Below the pieces are notes generated by a model, which did not search any database, had not been told where the DNA came from, and was given only the letters and a program-made list of their open reading frames with translations. From positions 1 through 64,000 of the forward strand of contig NZ_STFG01000015.1 of the NCBI RefSeq assembly GCF_004833285.1: DNA of 64,000 bases. Direction: 5' to 3'. Shown in pieces: positions 26,273-36,194 of the stretch. Numbering within the stretch: the first letter of the stretch is position 1; each line of letters begins with the position of its first letter. This DNA is from Lampropedia puyangensis. Lineage in GTDB: Bacteria > Pseudomonadota > Gammaproteobacteria > Burkholderiales > Burkholderiaceae_C. Both the position numbers and the translations under genes were made by a program.

Positions 26273-26786
26273 GTGGAGGCTCCTTGATGCTGACGGTCTC
26301 GGTATCTTGTGCTCGGCGCTTATTCATCAGTTCCAGCACCCATTCATCTATAAACGCGATGAAAAAAATGAATGTGCCAACGGCCATGACGATTTGGGGA
26401 ATCCACATGGGCGTGGCGTCAATACCGGTGGAAATATCCTTGAATTGGTAGGACTCCCAGACCAGCCGAGCTGAGTAGAAGGCCAGAAATCCAGATAGAA
26501 AAACAGCAATGCTCAATGCGGCCATTTCCAGGCTTTTACGCGCACTGCCTTTGAGCATACCGAGCACCAAGGTCACGCGAATGTGCTCTCCTTTTTTCAG
26601 TGTGCTGGCGAGCGCTAAAAATCCTGCGCCTGCCATGGCATAGCCCGCATAGGCATCAGTACCAGGGGCTGAAAAGCCAAACATACGGCTGACGATGGTG
26701 AGCAAGACCATCGCCAACACTCCCACCATCGCAAGACCAGCTAACCACCCACTAGTGGTGTACAGGCCGTTGAGCAATTTCCGCAC
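26265..26786 (-). CDS. dctQ: TRAP transporter small permease subunit
   Basis: 173 residues from GTG 26786. An ATG at 26810 opens a longer frame, but its codons 3-5 contain the ribosome-binding site AAAGGAG, placed nine bases before the GTG. Four transmembrane segments are visible, with LLTIVSRMFGFSAPGTDAYAGY in the first half and KKGEHIRVTL in the middle, a DctQ-family stretch. It pairs with DctM in the inner membrane. Confidence 0.9.
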   Translation of the reverse strand: MRKLLNGLYTTSGWLAGLAMVGVLAMVLLTIVSRMFGFSAPGTDAYAGYAMAGAGFLALASTLKKGEHIRVTLVLGMLKGSARKSLEMAALSIAVFLSGFLAFYSARLVWESYQFKDISTGIDATPMWIPQIVMAVGTFIFFIAFIDEWVLELMNKRRAQDTETVSIKEPPHE

Positions 26787-26938
26787 GATGCAGTTCTCCT
26801 TTGCATGCATTCATATCGAGGCAAAGCCTGCTATGGGCGAGATACAGGTAGCGCAGAAGCGTTGGCCAGTTGTTGTCATGAGCCGCTTACTGTTCTGCGC
26901 TACCGTGCTGTGCCCACAGTAGCGACCATCGCCCCTGG

Positions 26939-27922
26939 TTATTTGCTGGCCTTGTACGCATCCAGCATTTGTTGGCCTTCTGCGCCTGCGGCTTTGGTCC
27001 ACTCTTCGAGCACGGTCTCGCCGATCTTGGCCAGATCTGCTTTGAGCTGGGCACTTGGTGCCTCAACCTTGAGGCCGTTTTCTTTCAAAATGGCAATCGA
27101 TTGGGCATCCACTTCTTGCGACCGTTTCCAGCCACGCTCTTCGGCTGTGGCAGCTGCTTTCATGACGGCTTCTTGTGTGGCGGCATCCAAGCGGCTGAAG
27201 GCGCGTTTGTTGGCGACCACGGCATTTTTAGGAATCCAGGCTTGTACGTTGTAGTAGTAGCTCAGGTTCTCATACAGTTTGTTGTCTGCACCAGTTGAGC
27301 TGGAGGTGATCAAACCCTCTACCACGCCAGTGGCTAGGGCTTGTGAGAGTTCGGCTTCTTGAATGGTGACGGGTTGTGCGCCAACCAGCTCGCCGATACG
27401 CGCAGTAGTGGGGCTATAGACACGCCATTTCAAACCTTTGAGATCAGCCGCAGATTCGATGGGTTTTTTGGTGTAAATGCCTTGTGGAGGCCATGCCACC
27501 GCGTAGAGCAGCACCATGCCTTGTTCATCCAGCTTTTTTTGCAGCAGCGGCTTTTGCGCTTGGTAAAGCTTGAATGCGTCGTCATAGCTCCCTACGAGGA
27601 ATGGAAGTCCATCGGCGCCGAACAATGGCCACTCGTTTTGGAAGCTGACCATGAAAAATTCACCAGCTTGGGCTTGCCCGCCTTGAACAGCACGTTTGAT
27701 TTCAGGTGCTTTGAACAAGGATGCGCCAGGATGGGCTGTGATTTGCAGCTGGTTGTTGGTTGCTGCAGCCACCTCTTTGGTGAATTGAACCAAGTTTTCC
27801 GTGTGGAAATTGAACGTGGCATAGGCCGATGCCAAATCCCACTTGGTTTGTGCTTGTGCAGTGAGGCTGGCGCCCATAGCTGCAACCAAGGTGGCTGTAG
27901 CAAGGAGGGTACGTCGTTTCAT
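26939..27922 (-). CDS. dctP: TRAP transporter substrate-binding protein, DctP family
   Basis: 327 residues. The signal peptide MKRRTLLATATLVAAMGASLTAQAQ has an Ala-x-Ala type cleavage site. KWDLASAYATFNFHTEN starts the mature protein. GLKWRVYSP and LVGAQPVTIQEAELSQALATGVVEG form the substrate-binding core with the conserved Arg that holds a carboxylate group in most DctP proteins. This predicts an anionic ligand. It is the first gene of the TRAP operon. The nearest upstream gene on the strand is the GntR regulator, 609 bases away. Confidence 0.94.
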   Translation of the reverse strand: MKRRTLLATATLVAAMGASLTAQAQTKWDLASAYATFNFHTENLVQFTKEVAAATNNQLQITAHPGASLFKAPEIKRAVQGGQAQAGEFFMVSFQNEWPLFGADGLPFLVGSYDDAFKLYQAQKPLLQKKLDEQGMVLLYAVAWPPQGIYTKKPIESAADLKGLKWRVYSPTTARIGELVGAQPVTIQEAELSQALATGVVEGLITSSSTGADNKLYENLSYYYNVQAWIPKNAVVANKRAFSRLDAATQEAVMKAAATAEERGWKRSQEVDAQSIAILKENGLKVEAPSAQLKADLAKIGETVLEEWTKAAGAEGQQMLDAYKASK

Positions 27923-28531
27923 GGTGATTCCTTCTCAGTTTCAATAGCAAAAAGAATGGCAACGAGACAAATACTGGACTTGGCGGGGTTTGGTGCCTAC
28001 GCATTAAGTCCTCTTTGCGTTCAACAGCACTGCGTTCGCGCTTGGCTTGATATCACTACAAGATTCATGGGGCTATTGCAGGCTTGCACTTCACTGTAGC
28101 AATTTGAATGCCATGCAAAATTAACACTTTGTTGTGGCAATGTCGATTGGGGTAATCAACAATGCAATAAATATCGTAGAGAGTATATTTTCACTATGTT
28201 CATTGATTGAATGAAGATTGTTCAACCAAATAAGGTGCATGGGTGATTCAATTTAGCGCAGCGAGGATTCAGTTTGGTGCATTTCGGCAAAACGATGCTG
28301 AGCGCGAAGGCGCGCCCAGCGCGTGTTTGTTGCGCAGAGGTTGGCACGGTGCCATTAGTTAAGCTGGCGCCAACGGCGTGTCTGGTCATGCGTTTGCGCT
28401 ATGGCCCTGACACAGGCACAACTGCGCGCGTGTCCAAGGGTAAAACCGTCTGGCGAGCAGGAGTGTGGTTAACCCGTATTACAAAGTGGGCCGATGGCTA
28501 TAAGGGTGTAGCCAGGCGCGGCAGGAACTGT
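27923..28531. other. Long spacer upstream of dctP
   Basis: About 610 bases between dctP and gntR. It holds AT-rich promoter-like DNA (28100-28250) with the candidate operator at 28218-28228 and an inverted repeat TTCATT-N5-AATGAA at 28199-28215. The rest (28250-28531) is GC-richer. A plus-strand open frame there runs on opposite gntR and has no recognisable product, so I do not call it a gene. Confidence 0.4.
28218..28228. promoter_or_regulatory. Candidate GntR/FCD operator in front of the TRAP operon
   Basis: TTGTTCAACCA fits the FadR/FCD-type GntR consensus T-N-G-T-N3-A-C-N-A at every fixed position. Ten of eleven bases of the overlapping GATTGTTCAAC recur in the divergent gntR-pxpA spacer. 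The cognate regulator is likely the adjacent gntR product (inference). Confidence 0.5.
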
Positions 28532-29203
28532 TTATTCAACCCTGCGCGCATAAACGGCCAGCACCATCCGCTCGGATTGGATCAGGTATTCTTCCAGCGC
28601 TTTGGCCGCAATGGCTGGGGAGTCGGTTTCAAACAGCGCAAGGAGTTTGCTGTTTTGTTCAACATAGGGGGCGTGCAGGTATTCTGCATCGTTGAGCAAG
28701 CCGAACGCCAACCGCAGTTCTGCAGCAATATCAGAGAACATGGCCGAGAGACGCTCACTATCAGCCAAAGCCACAATGCCCGCATGAAAAGCCATGTTGG
28801 CCGAGCCCACCGCGATCCAGTCTCCTGTTTGTCTGGCTGCGAGGGCTTGCGCAATGGCTTCTTTCATCAGCCGATGCGCGGGGTGGCGCGGCCAGGCTTG
28901 CGCCAATGCCTGGCATTCAATCAGTCGCCGGACGCGATAGATATCAATGATGTCGGCCATGCTGGGCACCACCACGGAAACCCCCCGGTTAGGCTCGTGG
29001 TGCAGCAGGCCCTCTTTAATCAAAACGCGGAATACCTCGCGCAAGGTGTTGCGGGAGATATTCAGTTGCTCGCTCAAGGCTGCTTCCGAGAGGTGCTGCC
29101 CCGCGCGCAACTTGCCCAAAATCAATTGCTGGCGAATTTGCTCCGCGACCGTTTCGGTGAGGCTGGTAACGGGCGTGGGAGCGGTGAAGTGGCGAGGGCT
29201 CAT
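28532..29203 (-). CDS. GntR family regulator with FCD domain
   Basis: 223 residues from ATG 29203 (a TTG nine codons earlier is less likely). The N-terminal winged helix reads VAEQIRQQLILGKLRAGQHLSEAALSEQL, then ISRNTLREVFRVL, with GLLHHEPNRGVSV as the wing. The C-terminal all-helical FCD domain has the metal/ligand residues in DIYRVRRLIECQAL, FHAGIVALADSERL and an HxxL-type end. It probably represses both flanking operons until its ligand (a carboxylate or lactam) binds. It lies between, and on the strand of, the TRAP operon. Confidence 0.9.
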   Translation of the reverse strand: MSPRHFTAPTPVTSLTETVAEQIRQQLILGKLRAGQHLSEAALSEQLNISRNTLREVFRVLIKEGLLHHEPNRGVSVVVPSMADIIDIYRVRRLIECQALAQAWPRHPAHRLMKEAIAQALAARQTGDWIAVGSANMAFHAGIVALADSERLSAMFSDIAAELRLAFGLLNDAEYLHAPYVEQNSKLLALFETDSPAIAAKALEEYLIQSERMVLAVYARRVE

Positions 29204-29261
29204 ACGGTAAAACGTGAAATGGGTGAGCAAAATTTCTTGTGGTGCTCAAACTGGGCACGGA

Positions 29262-29276
29262 GATTGCTCAACAATC
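29262..29276. promoter_or_regulatory. Candidate GntR operator between gntR and pxpA
   Basis: GATTG-CTCAA-CAATC is a perfect inverted repeat in the 116-base divergent spacer. TTGCTCAACAA within it matches the FCD-type GntR consensus except one T, and shares GATTGyTCAAC with the site at 28218-28228. It could control both gntR and pxpA. Confidence 0.5.
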
Positions 29277-29319
29277 GTAGTTGTGTTTGTTTGAAAAAAC
29301 GTCATCTTAGGGAATCGGT

Positions 29320-30084
29320 ATGGATTTGAACAGTGATTTAGGTGAGAGTTTTGGGGCTTGGCGTATGGGCGATGACGCCACCATGCTCGATGTGGTCACC
29401 AGTGCCAACGTGGCTTGTGGGTTTCATGCCGGGGATCCTGCTGGAATTTTGACGACTTTGCGCGCCGCAGCGGCGCGTGGTGTTGTGGTGGGCGCGCATG
29501 TGGGCTACCCAGATCTGGTGGGATTTGGCCGCCGCAACATGGATCCTAGCAGCGCAGAACTGGTGGCTGATGTCGTCTATCAGATTGGCGCTTTGCAAGG
29601 TTTGGCCGCAGCCGCGGGAACGCGTGTGCGTTACGTAAAGCCGCACGGCGCCTTGTACAACACCATTGCACATGACAAACGCCAAGCGGATGACGTGATA
29701 TCTGCAATGCTGTCCATTGACTCTTCATTGGTGTTGATGGGGTTGGCAGGTACTCCGGTTTTGCAGTGGGCGCAGGATCGAGGCCTGGCGACAGTGGCTG
29801 AAGCCTTTGCCGACCGGGCGTACACCCCGCAAGGAACACTGGTGTCGCGCCGCGAAAAGGGCGCTGTGCTGCATGATCCTCAGTTGGTGGCGCAACGCAT
29901 GCTGCGCTTGGTGGAGAGTGGCCAGATCGAGGCAATCGATGGTTCTTTGGTCGCGTTGAAGGCCGACTCTATCTGTGTGCATGGCGATAGTCCAGGCGCA
30001 GTCGCCATGGCCCAGCAAGTGCGCGTAACGCTGGAGGTCGCAGGCGTGGCACTGCAATCCTTTGTGCCTGGTGGACAGCGATGA
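29320..30084 (+). CDS. pxpA: 5-oxoprolinase subunit A (LamB/YcsF family)
   Basis: 254 residues. The opening [12 protein letters not shown], then [37 protein letters not shown] and [21 protein letters not shown] are signatures of PxpA. The PxpA/B/C complex hydrolyses 5-oxoproline with ATP (family knowledge). PxpB and PxpC are fused in the next gene, which overlaps by ATGA. A biotin carboxylase follows, so the substrate may be another lactam or cyclic amide. Cytoplasmic. Confidence 0.93.
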   Translation: MDLNSDLGESFGAWRMGDDATMLDVVTSANVACGFHAGDPAGILTTLRAAAARGVVVGAHVGYPDLVGFGRRNMDPSSAELVADVVYQIGALQGLAAAAGTRVRYVKPHGALYNTIAHDKRQADDVISAMLSIDSSLVLMGLAGTPVLQWAQDRGLATVAEAFADRAYTPQGTLVSRREKGAVLHDPQLVAQRMLRLVESGQIEAIDGSLVALKADSICVHGDSPGAVAMAQQVRVTLEVAGVALQSFVPGGQR

Positions 30085-31808
30085 ATGTCCGTTGCTTTCC
30101 CGCCAGTGATCGGGCTATTTTGGTCGAGCTTGATGATTTGAGTCAGACCTTGGCGCTGTTTGATGCCTTGCAGGCAGAGCGCCCGGTTGGTGTACAGGAT
30201 ATGGTGCCTGCTGCGCGTACCATTCTGTTGGAATTTGCAGCTTACCAAACCACTGCAGAGCGGGTATGGCAGCAGGTTAAGCAACAGGTATTGCGACTGC
30301 AAGCCAATGTCGCAGGCCAGAATAGTCCAACGGTGTCTGAACGTTTGGTGGAGATTCCTGTCGTGTACGACGGGGCAGACTTGCATGCCTTGGCGGAATT
30401 GTTGCAACTCACACCTGCTGAATTGATCGCTCGCCATACGGGGTGCGACTATCAAGCTGCGTTTGCTGGTTTCGCTCCAGGTTTTGTCTATTTGGCAGGA
30501 GGGCACCCAAGTTTTGACCATATTCCACGCCTGCCGTCGCCACGCACCAAAGTGCCTGCGGGTTCGGTCGCGTTAGCGGGGCATTTCAGTGCGGTCTACC
30601 CGAAAGACAGCCCAGGCGGATGGCAATTGATTGGTACCACAACGCAGGCAATGTGGGACTTGAGCAGACCCGAGCCAGCGCTGGTGCAACCGGGCTTTCG
30701 CGTACGGTTTGTGGATGCTACTGCCACGGCGAACGTGGTGGTTTCTTTCCCCGCAGTGGTGCCTGAAAAAAAATCGAGTCACGGCGCCAAGGCATGCGAC
30801 GGTGGCACGTCCGCATCGCCTTTGTCGGGCGGCAGTACATGGCAGATGCAGTCTGTTGGCTTGCAAACACTCTTTCAGGATCTGGGCCGAACTGGCAAGA
30901 CTGGCATGGGTGTTTCTGCTTCTGGCGCGTTGGACCGTTTGGCCATGCGCGAAGCCAACCGTTTGGTTGGCAATCCGGTTGATACGCCCGTACTTGAAAA
31001 CGTGATGGGCGGTGTGCAATGGCGCTGCCATGGTCCGGCCTTGGTGGCCATCACAGGGGCACGTGCAAGCGTACAAGTGACTACAGCCAATGGTGCTGTG
31101 CTGGAGATGGCGCAAGACCAAGCGTTGGCGCTTGACGCAGGCGATTGCTTCAGGCTGGGTCCAACGACGGCAGGCTTGCGCTGCTATATCGCTGTGCGTG
31201 GTGGGTTTGATGTAGCCCCAGTGCTTGACAGTTGCGCAACAGATACGTTGGCCGGGGTAGGGCCTGCGCCCTTGCTGGCGGGGGATCTGCTTTCAGTGGG
31301 GCAGAGCGTTGCTGTTTCGGCGTTGCAGGCAGTGCAACTGCCCTGTGGCACAGAGCGGCCAGCCCTTCACAACACAGCTGAGCCACTTAGCCAGTGGCCC
31401 AAAGTGGGCGATGAAGTGGCACTCGATATTGTGCTGGGCCCTCGCACCAATTGGTTTACTGCGGCATCACTGGCATTGCTGACAGAGCAGGTGTGGGAGG
31501 TGACGGCGCAGTCCAATCGCGTGGGCATTCGTTTGGCTGGGGAGATTCCCCTGACACGCCAAGCAGATTTTCTTGGCGCGGAATTGCCCAGTGAAGGAAC
31601 GGTGGTTGGGGCCTTGCAAGTGCCTGCCAATGGCCAGCCAGTGCTGTTTTTGGCCGATCACCCTTTAACAGGGGGCTACCCCGTTGTGGGGGCGGTGGCT
31701 TCGCACCATTTGGATTTGGCGGCACAGATACCACCTGGTGCAAGAGTACGTTTCAGGCTGATGCAGCCATTTGTCGTGCGCGGTATGGATGGTTTTGAAG
31801 GAGTTTGA
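30081..31808 (+). CDS. Fused 5-oxoprolinase subunits B and C (KipI-KipA, AHS1/AHS2)
   Basis: 575 residues joining two genes that are separate in E. coli. Residues 1 to about 225 are PxpB/KipI-like, with [35 protein letters not shown] and [10 protein letters not shown] polar linker of about 25 residues follows. The PxpC/KipA-like half starts at [17 protein letters not shown], then [17 protein letters not shown] and [11 protein letters not shown]. The same two domains form the carboxyltransferase part of urea carboxylase (family knowledge). It overlaps pxpA by ATGA, and the biotin carboxylase gene begins just after its stop. Fusion, not disruption: the frame is continuous. Confidence 0.93.
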   Translation: MNVRCFPASDRAILVELDDLSQTLALFDALQAERPVGVQDMVPAARTILLEFAAYQTTAERVWQQVKQQVLRLQANVAGQNSPTVSERLVEIPVVYDGADLHALAELLQLTPAELIARHTGCDYQAAFAGFAPGFVYLAGGHPSFDHIPRLPSPRTKVPAGSVALAGHFSAVYPKDSPGGWQLIGTTTQAMWDLSRPEPALVQPGFRVRFVDATATANVVVSFPAVVPEKKSSHGAKACDGGTSASPLSGGSTWQMQSVGLQTLFQDLGRTGKTGMGVSASGALDRLAMREANRLVGNPVDTPVLENVMGGVQWRCHGPALVAITGARASVQVTTANGAVLEMAQDQALALDAGDCFRLGPTTAGLRCYIAVRGGFDVAPVLDSCATDTLAGVGPAPLLAGDLLSVGQSVAVSALQAVQLPCGTERPALHNTAEPLSQWPKVGDEVALDIVLGPRTNWFTAASLALLTEQVWEVTAQSNRVGIRLAGEIPLTRQADFLGAELPSEGTVVGALQVPANGQPVLFLADHPLTGGYPVVGAVASHHLDLAAQIPPGARVRFRLMQPFVVRGMDGFEGV

Positions 31809-31810
31809 CG

Positions 31811-33562
31811 ATGATTCGTAAAGTATTGATTGCCAATCGAGGCGAGATTGCCGTGCGTATTGCGCGTGCCTGTGCAGATTACGGCGTGCAGTCGGTGGCT
31901 GTCTATGCCGATGCTGATGCCGACGCGCTGCATGTGCGAAATGCTGACGAGGCCTATGCCCTGCAAGGCCAGCGCCCGGCAGAGACATATTTGAGCATTG
32001 AGAAGCTGCTCGAGATTGCCAAGCGCAGTGGAGCCGATGCGGTGCACCCTGGTTATGGCTTCTTGTCTGAGCGGGCAGAGTTTGCGCGCGCTGTGCTGCA
32101 AGCCGGGCTGGTTTGGATTGGCCCTAACCCAGAAACCATTGAAGCATTGGGCGACAAGGTGGCCGCGCGCAAAATTGCGCAACAGGTTGGCGCGCCGCTG
32201 GTAGCGGGTACGCCTGAGCCTGTGCAAGATGCCCGCGAAGTTGTTGCCTTTGCGGCAGAGCATGGGCTTCCTATTGCCATCAAAGCTGCTTTTGGAGGAG
32301 GTGGTCGTGGTTTGAAAGTCGCTTGGCGCATGGATGAAGTCGCGGAGCTGTATGAGTCTGCTGTGCGTGAAGCCGTGACCGCGTTTGGGCGCGGGGAGTG
32401 CTTTATCGAGCAGTTTCTTGACCAGCCTCGCCATATTGAGGCACAGGTGCTGGCTGATACGCACGGGCATGTGGTAGTGGTGGGGACACGCGATTGCTCT
32501 TTGCAACGGCGCAACCAAAAGCTGGTGGAAGAAGCTCCCGCCCCCTTTTTGAGCGATGCGCAACGCCACCGCATTCACGAGGCGGCACAAGCGATTTGCG
32601 CGCAGGCGGGTTATGTCAGTGCGGGGACAGTGGAATTTTTGCTCAGCAAAGAGGGGCAAATCTCGTTTCTTGAAGTCAATACGCGTTTGCAGGTTGAGCA
32701 CCCTGTAACGGAAGAAACGGCAGGAATTGATCTGGTGGTAGAGCAACTGCGCATTGCAGATGGCTTGCCTTTGTCATTTACCTGTGCCCCCATGCCGCGC
32801 GGGCACAGCATTGAATTCCGTATCAATGCTGAAGATGCTGGACGCGGCTATTTGCCAACGCCTGGCACGATCACTGTATTCAAAGCACCTTCAGGTCCGG
32901 GTATTCGGTTGGATACAGGCGTAGAGCAGGGCAGCACGATTCCCGGCACATTCGATTCGATGATGGCCAAATTGATTGTCACGGGCGCCACGCGTGAGCA
33001 GGCCATTTGCCGAGCCCGCAGGGCGCTGCGTGAATTCCAGATTGAAGGGGTTGCCAGTGTGCTGCCCTTCCACCGTGCAGTCTTGGAAGAGCCAGACTTT
33101 ACTGCGCAAGAAGGATTCAAGGTGCACACGCGCTGGATTGAAACTGTGTTTGCGCAGCGCGTGGCGATTGCGCCAAGGGCAGACAGCCCAAGTGAGCAAA
33201 GCCTGCAGCGCACCTTTATTGAAATTGACGGCAAACGGGTCACGCTTGGATTGCCATCTCAATTGCTGGCGGGTCTGGCTGCTGCTAATACAGCAGGCGC
33301 TGGTGCAGGCTTGGTGGCCAGTGCGCCGCAGGCTAGTGCAGCGGCATTGCCTGAGGGCAGTGTGGTCGCACCAGTTAGTGGCACCTTACTGGCATGGAAC
33401 TGCGATGATGGGCAGAGCGTGGAAGCTGGTGATGTGATTGCTGTGATGGAGGCCATGAAAATGGAAACCGCCATTACCGCGCACCATGCAGGAACGCTGC
33501 ACCACAAACAAGAGCAAGGGCAATTGCTCACTGCCGGCACGGTAGTGGCAGAAATTCGTTGA
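31811..33562 (+). CDS. Biotin carboxylase with fused biotinyl (BCCP) domain
   Basis: 583 residues from ATG 31811 (GAAGGAG upstream). Residues 1 to about 450 are an ATP-grasp biotin carboxylase: [57 protein letters not shown] and [15 protein letters not shown]. An Ala-rich linker follows. The biotinyl domain at the C-terminus has the biotin-accepting Lys in VMEAMKMET. No CoA-type carboxyltransferase gene lies nearby. With the KipI-KipA fusion it matches the parts list of urea carboxylase. It is related to AccC, but the operon argues for an amide or lactam substrate (inference). Confidence 0.9.
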   Translation: MIRKVLIANRGEIAVRIARACADYGVQSVAVYADADADALHVRNADEAYALQGQRPAETYLSIEKLLEIAKRSGADAVHPGYGFLSERAEFARAVLQAGLVWIGPNPETIEALGDKVAARKIAQQVGAPLVAGTPEPVQDAREVVAFAAEHGLPIAIKAAFGGGGRGLKVAWRMDEVAELYESAVREAVTAFGRGECFIEQFLDQPRHIEAQVLADTHGHVVVVGTRDCSLQRRNQKLVEEAPAPFLSDAQRHRIHEAAQAICAQAGYVSAGTVEFLLSKEGQISFLEVNTRLQVEHPVTEETAGIDLVVEQLRIADGLPLSFTCAPMPRGHSIEFRINAEDAGRGYLPTPGTITVFKAPSGPGIRLDTGVEQGSTIPGTFDSMMAKLIVTGATREQAICRARRALREFQIEGVASVLPFHRAVLEEPDFTAQEGFKVHTRWIETVFAQRVAIAPRADSPSEQSLQRTFIEIDGKRVTLGLPSQLLAGLAAANTAGAGAGLVASAPQASAAALPEGSVVAPVSGTLLAWNCDDGQSVEAGDVIAVMEAMKMETAITAHHAGTLHHKQEQGQLLTAGTVVAEIR

Positions 33563-33619
33563 GAAATATCCAATAGGGCTTAGCTCTCTTCTTTGGGTTT
33601 TTCCTGTTTATAAGAAGCA

Positions 33620-33649
33620 ACGCATCGCTAACAAGTGGTGCGTTTTTTT
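33620..33649 (+). terminator. Terminator of the pxp operon
   Basis: ACGCATC pairs with GGTGCGT around a short loop and is followed by seven T. It lies about 60 bases after the biotin carboxylase stop. Confidence 0.75.
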
Positions 33650-33683
33650 GTCTGTTTTAAGCATCATTGCCTTTTTATTGAAT

Positions 33684-33702
33684 GGTAATGATTCTTGTAT
33701 TT
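33684..33702. promoter_or_regulatory. Possible Fur box upstream of the siderophore receptor
   Basis: GGTAATGATTCTTGTATTT shares 11 of 19 positions with the Fur consensus, nearly all in the first half (GGTAATGAT against GATAATGAT). It sits about 60 bases before the ATG of a TonB receptor, the expected context. The right half is poor, so confidence is low. Confidence 0.4.
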
Positions 33703-33753
33703 ACTATGTTTTGACATAATTCGCGCTTTATTTTTATCCATAAGGATGCGCGT

Positions 33754-35922
33754 ATGAGCGTCAATTGCAAAGATGTCAAACCATTCGCAACAGCATTAAC
33801 TTTGATTGCGATGGCATGTGCAAGCTATGCACAGACTCAGACGCCTGCTGCGCAAGAAGAGGGCGGGCAGGCATTGAATGAGGTCACCGTGACCGCCGAT
33901 GCGCTGGATCTTGATGACAGCAGGCCCAAAACCGTATCGACAGCCACTAAGACCCAGTTGGACACCAAGGATGTTCCTCAAACAGTGACAACGCTGGAGG
34001 TCAGCAAGTACAAGGTCTATGGCATCAATGACTTGAGCGTCTTACTCGATGGTGTACCTGGAGTAGATACCACTTACGACATGCGTGGCGAAGGCGTATT
34101 GATTCGTGGCTTCAGTGCCGATTCAGGCGACATGTACCGTGATGGCATTCGCACCAGTGGCCAGATTCGCCGCAGCACTGCCAATATCGAACGTATTGAA
34201 ATTCTCAAGGGGCCTGCCGCCGTGTTGTATGGGCGCGGCGCTGGTGGTGGTGTGGTCAATATGATCAGCAAGCAGGCCAACTTCGATGCGGTCAGCAGCC
34301 TGGGATTGCGTCTGGGGTCTTACGGCAACCGGGGGGGGACTTTGGATGTGAATCGGGTCGTGAGCGACAACGTGGCTGTGCGTTTGACGGCTGACTATGA
34401 ACAGGCAGATAGTTTTCGTCGCGGCATCAAGAGCCGCAACAAAATGGTCTCGCCCAGTATCGCGTATGACAACCATCAAGGCTTGACATGGTTGGGGCAA
34501 TACACTTGGGATAGCGTTTGGCGTCGGCCTGATCGTGCGCCCTCATACAACAACTTGCCGCCAGATGTGTCGTACCGCACGGCGTATGCCCATCCCGATG
34601 ATTACGTTGAAGATCAAATGGAGATGTTCCGTTCTGTCTTGGGGTACGACTTTGGCAATGGCTGGTCGGCCAAATGGACGCTGGGTTTACATGAGGCCAA
34701 CCAGGATTTTGACCATCTATACGGAGGCAATTATTGCAAACCCGATGGCACTCGCTACAGCAATGGCGCACGTTGCAATACCCCTGGCTTGATGACTTTT
34801 ACGCGCGCTTGGCAAGTGACCAGCAACCGCACGTTGAGTAACGCCATTGATGTGACGGGCAAGGCTCAAACGTTTGGGATTGAGCACGAGCTGCTGGTGG
34901 GGGTAGAGTCGACACAGGAAAAACGCAATCCTGATTTGTCCACGTCGGCCACCAATTCAGATCCTGCCATGGCCTACACCGCAGGGGTTGACCCTTATAA
35001 CCCGGTGTGGACGGACAGTAAACTCCCTTATGGTCCAGCCAAGACCTCTAACCGCCATCGTGCCAAAGCCCATGCACTTTATGTGCAAGACTTGATGAGT
35101 CTGACTACACAGTGGAAGGTGATGGCAGGTTTGCGCTGGGACAGCTACAGCTTTAGATCCCACAACCTCATCACCAATGGCATGCGCTCCTATAGTGGGA
35201 GCACCGTCAGTCCTCGCGTGGGCTTGATTTGGCAGCCCGTCGAGCAGCACAGTCTTTATGCCTCCTACAGCAAAAATTTCTCGCCTTACGGAGGCCGTGG
35301 CACATTGGGCGTTTCAGTGAACGAAGACGCGGTTTTTGATACAGAACCACAGTACTCTCGCCAATATGAAGTGGGGGTTAAAAGCGATTGGCTTGGCAAC
35401 CGTTTCTCGACCCAAGTGGCGGTTTACAACCTAGAGAAGTACAACGTTCGCTACCAGCCGGATGCAGAAAATGACCCCTACACTTGGGCAGTTCGAGGCA
35501 ATGAGCGCTCACGCGGTATTGAAGCCAGCTTGACCGGACAAGTGGCGCCCCATTGGTACGTACGCAGTGGTGTGGGGGTACAAAAAGCCATTGTGGTGAG
35601 CGATGCCGCAACGCCTGCCAACGAAGGTAAGCAGCTGGCCAATACGGCGCGCAAGACCGGTAATGCCTTTGTGCGTTTCGTTCCGCGCAACGATTGGTAT
35701 GGTGAATTGGGGGTCACGTATCGTGGCGAGTCCTACACGAGTTTGGCCAACACCAGCCAGCGCGCAGGGTATGCCCGCTGGGATGCGTCGATCGGCTGGA
35801 GGCCATTGCCTTGGACGGTGACTCTGGCAGTAACCAACCTGGCCGACAAACGCTATTGGCGTGACAGTTCCATGCCAGGAGCTCCGCGTACATTCCTGCT
35901 AAGTGCAAATTACCTGTTTTAA
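33754..35922 (+). CDS. TonB-dependent siderophore receptor
   Basis: 722 residues. After a signal peptide (cleavage near SYA-QTQ) come a TonB box-like stretch (NEVTVTA), a plug domain with LLDGVPGVDTTYDMRGEGVLIRGFSADSG, YRDGIR and IEILKGPAAVLYGRGAGGG, then a beta-barrel ending NYLF with the terminal Phe of outer-membrane proteins. RIEILKGPAAVLYGRG is typical of FhuA/FhuE/FpvA-type ferric-siderophore receptors. It imports a ferric siderophore with TonB-ExbBD energy; ligand not identifiable. No biosynthesis or inner-membrane transport genes are adjacent. Confidence 0.93.
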   Translation: MSVNCKDVKPFATALTLIAMACASYAQTQTPAAQEEGGQALNEVTVTADALDLDDSRPKTVSTATKTQLDTKDVPQTVTTLEVSKYKVYGINDLSVLLDGVPGVDTTYDMRGEGVLIRGFSADSGDMYRDGIRTSGQIRRSTANIERIEILKGPAAVLYGRGAGGGVVNMISKQANFDAVSSLGLRLGSYGNRGGTLDVNRVVSDNVAVRLTADYEQADSFRRGIKSRNKMVSPSIAYDNHQGLTWLGQYTWDSVWRRPDRAPSYNNLPPDVSYRTAYAHPDDYVEDQMEMFRSVLGYDFGNGWSAKWTLGLHEANQDFDHLYGGNYCKPDGTRYSNGARCNTPGLMTFTRAWQVTSNRTLSNAIDVTGKAQTFGIEHELLVGVESTQEKRNPDLSTSATNSDPAMAYTAGVDPYNPVWTDSKLPYGPAKTSNRHRAKAHALYVQDLMSLTTQWKVMAGLRWDSYSFRSHNLITNGMRSYSGSTVSPRVGLIWQPVEQHSLYASYSKNFSPYGGRGTLGVSVNEDAVFDTEPQYSRQYEVGVKSDWLGNRFSTQVAVYNLEKYNVRYQPDAENDPYTWAVRGNERSRGIEASLTGQVAPHWYVRSGVGVQKAIVVSDAATPANEGKQLANTARKTGNAFVRFVPRNDWYGELGVTYRGESYTSLANTSQRAGYARWDASIGWRPLPWTVTLAVTNLADKRYWRDSSMPGAPRTFLLSANYLF

Positions 35923-36125
35923 CCGCTTGGGCAGGCATTTACGCATGTAAATGCAGATCGAGGATGTAGAAGGCGCTTGGGCCAGTCAACTGGCGCGAGT
36001 GCCTTTTACTATTTGGGGCGTTACAAGAATGTTTTTGCACCCCAAGAGCTGACAGCATGACCGGTGTGCTTAATATTTGAGCAAGGCATCTGGCTACATA
36101 GGGCCATCCCAAAGGGGGGAACACG

Positions 36126-36160
36126 TTATCCACAACGTTTTCCACTGCGCGTGTGGAGAA
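36126..36160. other. Cluster of three DnaA-box-like motifs
   Basis: TTATCCACA at 36126-36134 is a perfect DnaA box, TTTTCCACT at 36138-36146 has one mismatch, and TGTGGAGAA at 36152-36160 is a reverse one-mismatch box. All three lie in 35 bases of non-coding DNA. No dnaA, dnaN or other origin gene is near, so a chance cluster or a DnaA-titration site are the options. Confidence 0.35.
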
Positions 36161-36194
36161 CGGCCGTTGCTCTACCACGGATATGGCAGGTAAC

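Noticed and set aside
28274-29329. Plus-strand open frame of 351 codons
   Set aside because: Most of it lies opposite the GntR gene, which has clear motifs. The rest has no recognisable product.
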